Assembly: GCF_028829235.1 (NCBI RefSeq)
Contig: NZ_JAIWJY010000001.1
Location: forward strand, 558,001-622,000
Source of the DNA: Tenacibaculum larymnensis
Lineage (GTDB): Bacteria > Bacteroidota > Bacteroidia > Flavobacteriales > Flavobacteriaceae
Reading direction: 5' to 3'
DNA: 64,000 nt
Under the pieces are notes generated by a model, which saw nothing but the letters and a program-made list of their open reading frames with translations, was not told the DNA's origin and searched no databases. Positions 1 through 9,970 of this stretch are shown piece by piece. Both the position numbers and the translations under genes were made by a program. Positions within the stretch are counted from its first letter, which is position 1. Every line of letters begins with the position of its first letter.

Positions 1-1
1 A

Positions 2-439
2 CACTTATCTATTAGAGAAGATGCTCATACTTTATATGGGTTTTCAACAAAAATTGAACGAGAAGTTTTTAGGTTACTAACTTCGGTTTCAGGTGTAGGT
101 CCAAGTACTGCACGAACAATGCTTTCTTCAATGACTTCACAAGAAGTCTCGCAAGCAATAGCTTCTGAAAATGTAAAACTGATTCAAACAGTTAAAGGTA
201 TTGGAGCTAAAACTGCACAACGAGTTATTGTTGATTTAAAAGATAAGGTATTAAAAACCTTTGACGTTGACGAAGTTTCTGTGGTACAGAACAATACAAA
301 TAAAGAAGAAGCGTTATCTGCTTTAGAGGTTCTTGGGTTTGCAAGAAAGCAAGCTGACAAGGTAATAGGGAATATATTAAAAGAAACACCTGATGCAAGT
401 GTTGAAAAACTTATAAAACAGGCGTTAAAAAACTTATAA
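2..439 (+). CDS. ruvA: Holliday junction branch-migration protein RuvA (5' truncated by window edge)
   Basis: The frame is already open at base 2 and reads through a typical RuvA middle and C-terminus, so the true start lies before the window. RuvA tetramers bind the Holliday junction and recruit the RuvB motor for branch migration in recombinational repair. Two helix-hairpin-helix segments are visible (SVSGVGPSTA and TVKGIGAKTAQ, both GxGxxTA type). After an acidic linker, the RuvB-contacting domain (EALSALEVLGF) follows. Only about the last 145 residues are present. It sits 21 bases before sprA on the same strand. The methionine at base 119 is internal and not a start. Confidence 0.95.
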   Translation, partial: HLSIREDAHTLYGFSTKIEREVFRLLTSVSGVGPSTARTMLSSMTSQEVSQAIASENVKLIQTVKGIGAKTAQRVIVDLKDKVLKTFDVDEVSVVQNNTNKEEALSALEVLGFARKQADKVIGNILKETPDASVEKLIKQALKNL

Positions 440-460
440 AAAAGGTTGGAAAAAGCAGTT

Positions 461-3400
461 ATGAATAGATTACTTACGGTGCTTACTGTTTTAGTAAGTG
501 TTGTTTCGTTTTCACAAAATACTCAAAAAGATAGCACTAACGCTGTTAAAAAAGATACTGTAACTCCCCTTAAATATAATTTTAAATACAATCAAAACGG
601 AACACTTTACTTAAATAACCCTACTCAAAAAGTAGTTACTTATGACAAGGCGTTAAATAAATTTATGATTGTTGAAAAAATAGGAGACTACTATGTAGGT
701 ACACCTATTTTTATGACTCCTAAAGAGTATAATGAGTACCGTTTAAAAAATGATTTAAAAGATTACTTCAAAGAAAAAGTAGATGCTACCAATCCTAAAA
801 AGAAAGGAAACGAAGCAGCACGTAAAAATTTATTACCTAAATACTATGTAAACTCTAAGTTTTTTGAATCCGTTTTTGGAGGTAACACTGTTGAGGTAAA
901 CCCAACAGGGCAGATTAATATTAAACTTGGAGGAGTATATCAAAATAATGAAAACCCTCAAATTTCTGTAGAGAATCAAAGCAGTTTTACATTTGATTTT
1001 GATCAACAAATTAGTGCAAGCTTACAGGCTAAAGTAGGTAAACGATTAACAGTAACAGCAAACTATGATACCCAATCAACTTTCGATTTTCAAAATATTA
1101 TAAAGCTAGAATATACTCCTACTGAAGATGATATTATTAGAAATATAGAGGCGGGTAATATTAGTATGCCAATTAAAAACTCGCTTATTAATGGAGCACA
1201 ATCGTTATTTGGGGTAAAAACAGAATTACAGTTCGGTAAAACATATGTAACTGCTGCTTTTTCGCAACAAAATTCACAATCAAAAACAGTAGTAGCAGAA
1301 GGGGGGGCAACAATTGAACCATTTGAATTAAGAGCTTCAGATTATGACAATGATCGACACTTCTTTTTATCACAATACTTTAGAGAAAATTATAAAGAGG
1401 CTTTAGAGAATTATCCATTAATTAATAGCCCTATAAATATAACAAGAGTTGAAGTTTGGGTAACTAATAGAAACCAAAATGTAAGCGATTATCGTAGTAT
1501 TGTAGCTCTTGCCGATTTAGGAGAATCAGAAGATGCAAATGAGGTAAATCCAGCTGAAATAACAACAACACCAGGAGCCATATCTGTTAACTCTGAAATT
1601 ATACCATATAATGGAGTGAATAACTTAAGTTCATTACTAGCTGCAAACTCAGGAGGAATTAGAGATGTAGCAACTATTGATGCTGCTATTAACGGTATAG
1701 GAGTACCAGCACAACAAGGATTTAACTACACATATTTGCAAAATGCTCGTAGATTACAACCCAACGAATTTAAATTGCACTCACAATTAGGTTTTATCTC
1801 TTTAAACAGAAGGTTAAACGATGGAGAAGTTTTAGCGGTAGCTTTTGAGTATACTGTAGTTGGAGCTTCTAATGGAGAAACAGTATTTAAAGTAGGAGAG
1901 TTTTCAAACGATGGAGTTGTAGCACCAGCAAATATTGCAGTTAAGTTATTAAGAAGTGAAATATTAAATACAACAAGGCCAGGAGATGATACAGAAGCTT
2001 TTCCAACTTGGAGGCTGATGATGAAAAACGTATACGCTTTAGGGGCTTTTCCATTACAGCGCGATGGATTTCGTTTTGAGTTATTGTATCGTGATGACGA
2101 AACTGGTACGTTACAAAATACTCTGCAAAAAGCACAAACGCCGGGGGTAACAGACAAGCCATTATTACGTATTTTAAACTTAGATAAATTAGACCAAAGT
2201 GAATATGCAGTTCCCAATGGAGATGGTTTCTTTGATTATGTTGAGGGAATTACAGTAAATTCTGAAAGAGGTTATATTCTATTTCCAGAGCCAGAGCCAT
2301 TTGGTAATGATTTAAAAGATGAACTTACCAATCCAGCAGATCAAGATAAATATGTGTTTGAAGAGTTGTATTTAACTACAAAAATTCAAGCAAAAAATGA
2401 GTATCAGAATTTAGATAAATTCTTCTTAAAAGGGTATTTTAAGTCAGAAACTAGTAGAGGAATTTCTCTTGGAGCTTTTAATGTACCTAGAGGTTCGGTG
2501 AGAGTTACTGCTGGAGGAAGACAATTGGTTGAAGGAATAGATTATGTGGTAGATTATCAGTTAGGTCGTGTACAAATTTTAGACCCGGGCTTAGAAGCAT
2601 CTGGAATACCAATTAATGCATCTGTAGAAAACAATACATTTTTTAATCAGCAAAGAAAAACATTTATAGGAATAGATGTTGAACACCGTTTTTCTGAAGA
2701 TTTTATTTTAGGTGGAACTTTTTTAAATGTTAGTGAAAAACCAATTACGCCAAAAGTTAATTTAGGAGGAGAACCTATAGATAATATCATGTTAGGTTTA
2801 AACTTAGATTACTCTTCTGAAGTACCATATTTAACAAAACTAGCAAATAAATTACCTTTCGTTGAAACTGAAGCTCCGTCGAATGTTTCGGTTAGAGCAG
2901 ATATGGCTTATTTATTACCAGGATCTCCTAGTGGAATTAATGTAGATGGTACTGCAACTTCGTATTTAGATGATTTTGAAGCTTCACAAATTCCCATCAA
3001 TTTAAATTCACCACAACAATGGTTTTTGGCAAGTACACCAGAATCACAAGGGTTTGATGGAGGGACCTTTGGTTTAGAGTACAATTATAAAAGAGGAAAA
3101 TTAGCTTGGTATAATATTGATCAACTATTTTATGGTAGTGGAAATAGACCAGATAATATTGATGAAAATGAACTGTCTAGAGACGAGGTACGTCAAATTC
3201 GCTATAATGAATTATTTCCGAATACAGATCTTGATATTACGCAGCAAAATTTAGTTAGAACCTTAGATTTAGCTTATTACCCAGCAGAAAGAGGTCCGTA
3301 TAACTATAATGAGAATGCAAATATTGTTACAGCAGAGGAGCGTTGGGGAGGTATTATGCGATCGTTAACTACAAACAATTTTGAACAAGCAAATGTTGAG

Positions 3401-6400
3401 TATATCCAGTTTTGGTTAATGGATCCGTATGAAAATTACTCAATTACAACTGAAGAAGGTCTACCAGCTGGAATTAATCCAAATGATCCAACAAACCAAG
3501 TAGGTAAATTATTCATTAATTTAGGTAATGTTTCTGAAGATATATTAAAAGATGGTAGAAAGCAGTATGAAAACGGACTACCTGCTGATGGACAAAAGGC
3601 AGACGGAGGTAACATTCAAACATCTATTTGGGGAGATACACCTATAAACCCTTCTATTTTGTATGCTTTTGACTCTAGTAATGATGCAAGAACAAATCAA
3701 GATATTGGTTTAGATGGATTAAACGATGAGGAGGAAAGAGCAAAGTACCCTGCATTTGCAGGATTAGATGACCCTGCTGGAGATAACTTCCAGTTTTTCA
3801 GAGGTGGAGCTATTGAAAGTACCAACCCATCAGTTTTATCTAGATATAAAAACTTTAACGGAACTGAAGGTAACTCACCCACAGCAAGTCAATCAGGAGA
3901 ATCTTATCCGACATCATCTACCACTTACCCAGATACAGAAGATATTAATAAGGATCAAACAATGAATCCTGTAAATAGTTACTTTGAGTATGAGGTTTCT
4001 TTAAATAAAACAGATTTAGTATTAGGACAAAATCATATTATTGATGTTAAAACACAAAATGTAACACTTTTAAACGGAGCAACAAGAAGCACTAAATGGT
4101 ATCAATTTAGAATACCAGTTAGAAATGTTACTGATGCTCAGAAAATTAATGGAATTACAGATTTTAATAGTATCCGTTTTATACGAATGTTTTTAACACA
4201 ATTCAAAATGCCAGTAGTATTACGTTTTGGAGAATTAGAATTGGTAAGAGGAGACTGGAGACGTTACACAAAAACATTACCAGATACAAGTATTCCTTCT
4301 GAGGATTTAGACGCAGATGAATTAAACAAGTTTGAGGTAGGTGTAGTAAGTATTGAGCAAAATCAAGATCGTTATAAGTTACCACCAGGAATTCAAAGAG
4401 AACGTTTACAAGGAACAAATAGAATTCAACGTCAAAATGAGCAATCAGTAACTTTAAAGGTAACTGACTTAGAAGCAGATGAAGTAAGGACGATTTATAA
4501 AAATATTAGTATTGATATGCGTAGGTATAAAAAACTACGTATGTTTTTACATGCTGAAAACCAAAATAGCGCAACAGGAGCTAATGATGATGAAATGGTT
4601 GCTATTATACGTTTAGGTACAGATTTAAACGATAACTATTACCAAGTAGAAAAGCCATTAAAAATATCTACATCAAATGCATCATCTTTAGATGTTTGGC
4701 CTAAAGAAAATAATTTAGATATTCCGTTAGAAGAATTAGCTAACTTAAAAATTGAAAGACCTACGGGCAGTAATCTTACTGATGTATATTCGTCAACAAG
4801 TTCTAATGGGTTAAAAATTTCTGTAAGAGGTAATCCAACATTAGCACAAGTAAGAACTGTAATGTTAGGGGTGAAAAATACTGTAGCCGATGACAAAACT
4901 GTTGAAGTTTGGTTTAATGAATTACGTGCTGTTGGTTTTGATAATAAAGGAGGATGGGCAGCTGTGGTAAATGCAGATGCTAATATGGCCGATGTGATGG
5001 ATGTGTCTTTAGCAGGAAGAATGTCAACTATAGGTTTTGGTAATGTAGAAGACCGTGTACAACAAAGAAGTATTGAAGAAATAAAACAATATAGCGTAGC
5101 TACAAATATTCAGTTAGGTAAAATGATGCCTAAAAAATGGAACATGCAAGTGCCGATGAATTACAGCTATGGAGAAGAATTTAGAGATCCAAAATACGAT
5201 CCACAATTCCAAGACGTAGAATTAGAAGACGCAATTGATAAAAACCCAAATAGTAAAAATGCTCAAGATTATACAAGAAGAAAAAGCATTAGTTTTATCA
5301 ATGTAAAAAAGAATAGAAATCCAGAAAGTAAGAAGAAACCTAAGTTTTATGATGTAGAGAATTTCTCTGCTTCTTATGCACATAGTGAAGAGTTTCATAA
5401 AGATTATAATATTGAAAGTTATGTAAATAAAAATGTAATGGCTGGTGCTAGTTATAATTTTACATTCGTTCCTTTTAATATAGAACCATTTAAAAAATCA
5501 GAAGGATTTAAAAGTAGATACTTACAATTTATAAGAGATCTAAACTTTAATCCAGTACCAAAAACAATAGCATTAAACTCAAGAATTAACAGAAACTATA
5601 ATAGTCAGCAATCTAGAAATCTAATTATTGACCCTGTAAACCCTTTACCTGCACAGCCTGAGTTAATTCAACGAAGATTTTTATTTAATTGGGATTATAC
5701 AATTGGTTTTGATTTAACCAAATCGCTACAATTAAACTTTAATGCAACAAACAATTATATATATGATAGTTTTGGTGAAGATGAACAATTAGAAGTTTAC
5801 GATCAATTTTTCAGTATAGGAAGACCCGATAATTATCATCAGAAGTTAAACGCAACTTATAAGCTACCATTAGATAAGTTCCCGTTCTTGAATTTTATCA
5901 ATGCAGATTATGGTTATACCGCTGATTTTGATTGGAAGGCTGGATCGCAAAGTTATATTGAGCAAGTTGGAAACATGATTCAAAATGCCAACACACACAA
6001 CTTAAATACAAATATAGATTTTGGTCGTTTTTATAAAATTATAGGTGTAGATAAACTTTTGTTAAAGGGAACTAAAAAACAACCTACTCAAAAAGGAACA
6101 GCTACATTAGGAGGAAGTCAAGTAGCCCAAAAAGCAAAACTTAAAAAGAAAGCTACTTTTGGACAGAAATTAGGAAAGGGAGTATATGATGTGTTAACTT
6201 CTGTAAAAAGAGCAAAGATTAGTTATTCTCAAAACAACGGAACGTTATTACAAGGATATAAACCTTCAGTTGGGTTCTTAGGAAGAAATGGCTTTGACGG
6301 AGGTTTAGCACCAACATTAGGATTTGTATTTGGTAGTCAAACAGATATTTTAAATACGGCTATAGAGAATGGATGGTTGATTACTAGAAATGCTGGAGAT

Positions 6401-7546
6401 GAATATTATAGTAAGAATTACTCAAAAACGAGATATAAAAAGCTAGACTATAATGTATCTGTAAAACCATTTAGAGATTTAACTATTGATTTACGCGGGA
6501 ATAGAATTCAGACTAGTAATTTAACGCAACAGTTAGATGTAGTTTCAAATGGTAGCGGAGGTTTTGAACAAGACCCAAATATTAAACCTTTTGAAACTGG
6601 TAATTATAGTATTAGTCATTTTATGTTAGGAACTATTTTTACCGATAATGAAGCGTTGTATCAAAATTTCTTAGATTATAGAAGGACAATTTCAGATAGA
6701 ATAGCTACCGAAAGAGGAATAGCAGCAAACGATTCTGATCGAAACAATAATAATCCTGGGTTTAAGGAAAATGGACAACAAGCAATGTTACCAGCATTTA
6801 TTGCAGCATATTCAGGAAATAGTCCAAATTCAGTAAGTACAGGAATCTTTAAAAACATACCAATTCCTAACTGGACACTACGTTATAATGGATTTATGAA
6901 GTATAAGTGGTTTAAGAAAAACTTTACTTCGTTTACCTTATCGCATGGCTATAAGTCTTCGTATACAATAGGTAATTATACCAATAATTTACAGTACGAT
7001 TCAAATACACCAACAAATACAAATACTTCTGGTAATTATCAATCAGAACTCTTAATTTCGTCGGCAACTTTAATTGATGAGTTTTCACCATTAATAAAAG
7101 TTGATTTTAGAATGAAAAATTCAGTTTCATTCAAAGGAGAGATAAGAAGAGACAGATCTTTAACATTAAATTTTAACAACAATACTTTAACAGATATTAA
7201 AGGAACAGAATATGTTTTAGGATTTGGATATAAGATTAGAGATGTTAAATTTGTCACCAGATTTACAGGAAAGAAAGAAACCTTAAAAGGAGATATAAAT
7301 TTAAGAGCTGATATTTCGTTAAGAGACAATTTAACGTTGATAAGAAGTGTAGATGAAGAGAATAGTCAGATTACTGGAGGCGAGAAATTATTTGGATTAA
7401 AATTTATTGCCGACTATAATTTAAGTAGCAATTTAACAGCATCTTTTTATTATAATCACCAAACGTTTGAATACGCAGTTTCTACAACTTTCCCAAGACA
7501 ATCTATTAATGCAGGAATTAATTTAGTATACAACTTAGGAAATTAA
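461..7546 (+). CDS. sprA: SprA, type IX secretion outer-membrane translocon / gliding motility protein
   Basis: About 2361 residues, the size of SprA, the very large single-chain barrel that forms the type IX secretion channel and is needed for gliding in Flavobacterium. I place the start at the ATG at 461, because this gives a clean signal peptide (MNRLLTVLTVLVSVVSFSQ). An in-frame TTG at 446 would add five residues with no purpose. The conserved N-terminal block (KRLTVTANYDTQSTFDFQN, about residue 195) is followed by long strand-rich repeats. The protein ends in an amphipathic strand (INAGINLVYNLGN) as expected for a barrel. A client with a type IX sorting domain is encoded at 49032. It probably shares a transcript with ruvA. 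Confidence 0.96.
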   Translation: MNRLLTVLTVLVSVVSFSQNTQKDSTNAVKKDTVTPLKYNFKYNQNGTLYLNNPTQKVVTYDKALNKFMIVEKIGDYYVGTPIFMTPKEYNEYRLKNDLKDYFKEKVDATNPKKKGNEAARKNLLPKYYVNSKFFESVFGGNTVEVNPTGQINIKLGGVYQNNENPQISVENQSSFTFDFDQQISASLQAKVGKRLTVTANYDTQSTFDFQNIIKLEYTPTEDDIIRNIEAGNISMPIKNSLINGAQSLFGVKTELQFGKTYVTAAFSQQNSQSKTVVAEGGATIEPFELRASDYDNDRHFFLSQYFRENYKEALENYPLINSPINITRVEVWVTNRNQNVSDYRSIVALADLGESEDANEVNPAEITTTPGAISVNSEIIPYNGVNNLSSLLAANSGGIRDVATIDAAINGIGVPAQQGFNYTYLQNARRLQPNEFKLHSQLGFISLNRRLNDGEVLAVAFEYTVVGASNGETVFKVGEFSNDGVVAPANIAVKLLRSEILNTTRPGDDTEAFPTWRLMMKNVYALGAFPLQRDGFRFELLYRDDETGTLQNTLQKAQTPGVTDKPLLRILNLDKLDQSEYAVPNGDGFFDYVEGITVNSERGYILFPEPEPFGNDLKDELTNPADQDKYVFEELYLTTKIQAKNEYQNLDKFFLKGYFKSETSRGISLGAFNVPRGSVRVTAGGRQLVEGIDYVVDYQLGRVQILDPGLEASGIPINASVENNTFFNQQRKTFIGIDVEHRFSEDFILGGTFLNVSEKPITPKVNLGGEPIDNIMLGLNLDYSSEVPYLTKLANKLPFVETEAPSNVSVRADMAYLLPGSPSGINVDGTATSYLDDFEASQIPINLNSPQQWFLASTPESQGFDGGTFGLEYNYKRGKLAWYNIDQLFYGSGNRPDNIDENELSRDEVRQIRYNELFPNTDLDITQQNLVRTLDLAYYPAERGPYNYNENANIVTAEERWGGIMRSLTTNNFEQANVEYIQFWLMDPYENYSITTEEGLPAGINPNDPTNQVGKLFINLGNVSEDILKDGRKQYENGLPADGQKADGGNIQTSIWGDTPINPSILYAFDSSNDARTNQDIGLDGLNDEEERAKYPAFAGLDDPAGDNFQFFRGGAIESTNPSVLSRYKNFNGTEGNSPTASQSGESYPTSSTTYPDTEDINKDQTMNPVNSYFEYEVSLNKTDLVLGQNHIIDVKTQNVTLLNGATRSTKWYQFRIPVRNVTDAQKINGITDFNSIRFIRMFLTQFKMPVVLRFGELELVRGDWRRYTKTLPDTSIPSEDLDADELNKFEVGVVSIEQNQDRYKLPPGIQRERLQGTNRIQRQNEQSVTLKVTDLEADEVRTIYKNISIDMRRYKKLRMFLHAENQNSATGANDDEMVAIIRLGTDLNDNYYQVEKPLKISTSNASSLDVWPKENNLDIPLEELANLKIERPTGSNLTDVYSSTSSNGLKISVRGNPTLAQVRTVMLGVKNTVADDKTVEVWFNELRAVGFDNKGGWAAVVNADANMADVMDVSLAGRMSTIGFGNVEDRVQQRSIEEIKQYSVATNIQLGKMMPKKWNMQVPMNYSYGEEFRDPKYDPQFQDVELEDAIDKNPNSKNAQDYTRRKSISFINVKKNRNPESKKKPKFYDVENFSASYAHSEEFHKDYNIESYVNKNVMAGASYNFTFVPFNIEPFKKSEGFKSRYLQFIRDLNFNPVPKTIALNSRINRNYNSQQSRNLIIDPVNPLPAQPELIQRRFLFNWDYTIGFDLTKSLQLNFNATNNYIYDSFGEDEQLEVYDQFFSIGRPDNYHQKLNATYKLPLDKFPFLNFINADYGYTADFDWKAGSQSYIEQVGNMIQNANTHNLNTNIDFGRFYKIIGVDKLLLKGTKKQPTQKGTATLGGSQVAQKAKLKKKATFGQKLGKGVYDVLTSVKRAKISYSQNNGTLLQGYKPSVGFLGRNGFDGGLAPTLGFVFGSQTDILNTAIENGWLITRNAGDEYYSKNYSKTRYKKLDYNVSVKPFRDLTIDLRGNRIQTSNLTQQLDVVSNGSGGFEQDPNIKPFETGNYSISHFMLGTIFTDNEALYQNFLDYRRTISDRIATERGIAANDSDRNNNNPGFKENGQQAMLPAFIAAYSGNSPNSVSTGIFKNIPIPNWTLRYNGFMKYKWFKKNFTSFTLSHGYKSSYTIGNYTNNLQYDSNTPTNTNTSGNYQSELLISSATLIDEFSPLIKVDFRMKNSVSFKGEIRRDRSLTLNFNNNTLTDIKGTEYVLGFGYKIRDVKFVTRFTGKKETLKGDINLRADISLRDNLTLIRSVDEENSQITGGEKLFGLKFIADYNLSSNLTASFYYNHQTFEYAVSTTFPRQSINAGINLVYNLGN

Positions 7547-7572
7547 AACAAACACAATAAAAAATCATTACA

Positions 7573-7953
7573 ATGAACATTCCATCAGAATTAAAGTACA
7601 CCAAAGACCACGAATGGGTTAAAGTAGAAAACGGTGTAGCAACTATTGGTATTACTGATTTTGCACAAGGAGAGTTAGGAGATATCGTATACGTTGATGT
7701 TGATACATTAGATGAGGAATTAGATGCTGAAGAAGTTTTCGGTTCTGTAGAAGCAGTAAAAACAGTTTCAGACCTTTTTATGCCTTTATCAGGAGAAGTA
7801 GTAGAGTTTAATGAAGCGTTAGAAGATGAGCCAGAATTAGTAAATTCAGATCCTTATGGAAATGGATGGATGATAAAGGTAAAATTATCAGACGATTCAC
7901 AAGTAGCAGACTTATTAAGTGCTGAAGCATATCAAGAACTTATTAAAGGATAA
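7573..7953 (+). CDS. gcvH: Glycine cleavage system H protein
   Basis: 126 residues, full length for GcvH. This lipoylated carrier shuttles the aminomethyl intermediate between the P, T and L proteins of the glycine cleavage complex in the cytoplasm. The lipoyl-lysine motif is clear: [13 protein letters not shown] with the modified Lys at about position 63. The N-terminal segment KYTKDHEWV is also characteristic. The gene follows sprA by 26 bases on the same strand. No gcvP or gcvT is present in this window, so the partner enzymes are encoded elsewhere. Confidence 0.97.
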   Translation: MNIPSELKYTKDHEWVKVENGVATIGITDFAQGELGDIVYVDVDTLDEELDAEEVFGSVEAVKTVSDLFMPLSGEVVEFNEALEDEPELVNSDPYGNGWMIKVKLSDDSQVADLLSAEAYQELIKG

Positions 7954-8299
7954 ACTAATAATTATAATAGCAATACTAATAACCATAAGTATTGCTATTA
8001 TTAGTTTAATCAAACTAGGAAAGGCTCCTATACAAATTAACCATATAGATAAGTTAGAACATGCTTTCGCTTATTTTGTGTTAAGTTTAGTATGGTTGCT
8101 AGCTTCAAGAACAACAAAAATTAATAAATATATAATTGTTTTTTGTTGTTTTTTTTACGGCATAATTATTGAGGTTTTACAAGGTACAACCACGTCATAT
8201 AGATCAGGAGAGATTTTAGATATAGTGGCAAATACGACTGGTATTTTAATAGCTTTCATAGTTTACAACTCTTTTTTTAAGAAAAATAAAGCTATTTAA
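7919..8299 (+). CDS. VanZ-like family membrane protein
   Basis: 126 residues with about four hydrophobic segments (around 13-33, 49-62, 70-88 and 102-120). It carries the family signature of a conserved lysine/histidine pair near the second segment ([12 protein letters not shown]) and the loop [21 protein letters not shown]. VanZ-like proteins are small inner-membrane proteins of mostly unknown function. The prototype gives low teicoplanin resistance. The only usable initiation codon in the frame is GTG at 7919, which overlaps the end of gcvH by 35 bases and suggests translational coupling. Family call is firm, role unknown. Confidence 0.85.
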   Translation: MLKHIKNLLKDKLIIIIAILITISIAIISLIKLGKAPIQINHIDKLEHAFAYFVLSLVWLLASRTTKINKYIIVFCCFFYGIIIEVLQGTTTSYRSGEILDIVANTTGILIAFIVYNSFFKKNKAI

Positions 8300-8362
8300 A
8301 GATTAAGCTTGTAAAAGTTGAAATAAATTAATTAAATTAGCGAACTATTAAAAACATTTAGG

Positions 8363-9085
8363 ATGGAAATCAAGAAAAATCCAAAATCAAACTTAGAGAA
8401 CTATAGTAAACTATTTATGCAAATAGGTTTGGTTTTAGCTTTATTTGTAACGTATGTTGCTATTGAGAATAAGACATATGATAAAGAGTATGGAGAGTTA
8501 GGTATGGCTAACATGGCTTCTGATATTGAAGAGGAAACTATCGAGCTTCAAATTGAGCCACCAAAACCAAAACCAAATACACCTCCACCACCAGCTCCTG
8601 AAAAAATTGAAGTAGTAGAAGACGAGGAAGAGATTGAAGAAACTATTATTGAATCAACTGAAACTGATGAATCTGAAGCTGTAGAGGTAGAAGATATTCA
8701 AGAAGTAGAAGAAGTAGAAGAGGTAGTAGAAGATGTACCATTTGCTATTATTGAGGAAGTTCCTGTATTTCCAGGTTGTAGTGGAACAAAGGCTCAAAAG
8801 AAAGCATGTTTAAACAAAAAGTTACAAAAGCATATTCAACGTAACTTTAATGCAGAGCTTGCTAATGAGTTAGGTTTATCTCCAGGAAAGAAAAGAATCT
8901 ATGTTCAATTTAAGATTGATAAAGATGGTTCTATCACAAACGTAATGGCTAGAGCTCCGCATCCAAGATTAAAGAAGGAAGCAGAAAGAGTTGCTAGAAA
9001 GATACCAAAAATGAAACCTGGTAGACAAAGAGGTAGAGCAGTAAGAGTAGGTTATACTTTACCAATTACATTTAATGTAGAGTAG
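8363..9085 (+). CDS. TonB family energy transducer, long acidic linker
   Basis: 240 residues with TonB architecture. There is a short cytoplasmic N-terminus, one membrane anchor (about 17-33), a proline-rich patch (EPPKPKPNTPPPPAP, 66-79), a very acidic Glu/Val-rich linker (80-125) and a C-terminal TonB domain (about 130-240) ending in YTLPITFNVE. TonB couples the proton-motive force, through ExbB/ExbD, to outer-membrane receptors. Two cysteines (139 and 149) at the start of the C-terminal domain may form a disulfide. It is a paralogue of the next gene. No exbB or exbD is present here. A hairpin terminator follows. Confidence 0.9.
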   Translation: MEIKKNPKSNLENYSKLFMQIGLVLALFVTYVAIENKTYDKEYGELGMANMASDIEEETIELQIEPPKPKPNTPPPPAPEKIEVVEDEEEIEETIIESTETDESEAVEVEDIQEVEEVEEVVEDVPFAIIEEVPVFPGCSGTKAQKKACLNKKLQKHIQRNFNAELANELGLSPGKKRIYVQFKIDKDGSITNVMARAPHPRLKKEAERVARKIPKMKPGRQRGRAVRVGYTLPITFNVE

Positions 9086-9106
9086 TAATAACTTTAATAA
9101 AATATA

Positions 9107-9140
9107 AAAAAAGGCAATCCATATGGATTGCCTTTTTTAT
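9107..9140 (+). terminator. Rho-independent terminator after the first tonB gene
   Basis: Perfect 10-bp stem (9111-9120 with 9125-9134, loop ATAT) flanked by an A run and followed by a T run. It isolates the first tonB gene from the second. Confidence 0.9.
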
Positions 9141-9155
9141 TGGCATGTTTCTTGT
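9140..9155 (+). promoter_or_regulatory. Sigma-54-like promoter for the second tonB gene
   Basis: TTGGCATGTTTCTTGT resembles the -24/-12 element of RpoN promoters (TGGCAC-N5-TTGCW). GG at 9142-9143 is followed, after exactly 10 bases, by GT at 9154-9155 in place of the usual GC. It lies between the terminator of the upstream gene and the start at 9190, and no TAnnTTTG element is visible there. A near-identical element precedes 35463. Seen: the match. Inferred: its use. Confidence 0.4.
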
Positions 9156-9161
9156 TTTTAA

Positions 9162-9192
9162 CATAGTATTAACATAAAAATTTAATACTATG
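9162..9192. repeat. Perfect 11-bp inverted repeat covering the second tonB start codon
   Basis: CATAGTATTAA at 9162-9172 is exactly complementary to TTAATACTATG at 9182-9192, with a 9-base spacer. The last three bases of the right arm are the ATG start codon. It could be a protein-binding operator at the transcription start, or an RNA hairpin that hides the start codon. Confidence 0.7.
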
Positions 9193-9933
9193 AAAACACC
9201 TAAGAAACATGCTAAAAAGCAATTAGAAAAATTCTCAACTATTTTTACACAGTTAGGTTTGGTGCTAACTTTGTTTGTAGTTTTTCTTGTTTTAGAACAC
9301 GAAACACCTAAAGATGTAGCAATAGTTGAACCTACGAATGCAAAAGTTTATGAGAAAGTTTATACTTTTGACACTCCCGTTATTGTAAAAAGAGAAGTAA
9401 AAGAAATAGAAAAGCCAAAGCAAGAGCGCGTAATTAAAGAAGTATTTAAACCAGAAGTGGTAGATAATAATACGGAAAACACCACTGTAATAGATTTACC
9501 TGTAGATAATGGTTCTATAGATGTTGCAACACTAAGTCAGGTAAAAGAAGAAGAGGTAGTTGATAAAGACGATGATCCAGTTTCAATTAACAATGTTCAA
9601 AATACACCTGTTTTTAAAGGATGTGAAGGACTATCAGAAGAAGAAAACATAAAATGTTTTGAAAGAAAAATACAACAGCATATACAACGTAATTTTAATT
9701 CTGAATTAGCACAAGAAGTAGGATTAAACTCAGGAAAGTATAAAATAATAACTCAATTTATTATTGATAAAAAAGGAGATGTAGTTGATGTTAAAATTAG
9801 AGCTCCACATTACAAATTAAAAAATGAAACTGATAGGGTTGTAAATAAAATACCAAAATTTATTCCAGGTAAACAGAATAATAAAGAAGTAAAAGTAAAA
9901 TATACTTTGCCTATTACTTTTAGGGTAGAATAA
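9190..9933 (+). CDS. TonB family energy transducer, paralogue without proline-rich linker
   Basis: 247 residues. There is a membrane anchor at about 18-38 and a charged Lys/Glu/Val linker with little proline. The C-terminal TonB domain (about 135-247) is closely similar to that of the preceding gene: both have the cysteine-flanked VFxGC...C start, QHIQRNFNSELAQEVGLNSG here, and a YTLPITF ending. The pair looks like a tandem duplication whose linkers diverged. The start codon is fixed by the N-terminal anchor and lies inside an inverted repeat. A terminator follows immediately. Which receptors it energises cannot be told from the sequence. Confidence 0.88.
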   Translation: MKTPKKHAKKQLEKFSTIFTQLGLVLTLFVVFLVLEHETPKDVAIVEPTNAKVYEKVYTFDTPVIVKREVKEIEKPKQERVIKEVFKPEVVDNNTENTTVIDLPVDNGSIDVATLSQVKEEEVVDKDDDPVSINNVQNTPVFKGCEGLSEEENIKCFERKIQQHIQRNFNSELAQEVGLNSGKYKIITQFIIDKKGDVVDVKIRAPHYKLKNETDRVVNKIPKFIPGKQNNKEVKVKYTLPITFRVE

Positions 9934-9935
9934 AA

Positions 9936-9970
9936 ATTAAAAACTCAACCAACTGGTTGAGTTTTTTTTA
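9936..9970 (+). terminator. Rho-independent terminator after the second tonB gene
   Basis: Ten-bp stem (AAACTCAACC with GGTTGAGTTT, loop AACT, 9941-9964) followed by eight T residues. Confidence 0.9.

Noticed and set aside
1188..7329. Several antisense frames of 60-160 codons inside sprA
   Set aside because: They mirror the codon bias of the sense gene, have no signals of their own, and sprA is a well-conserved single gene.
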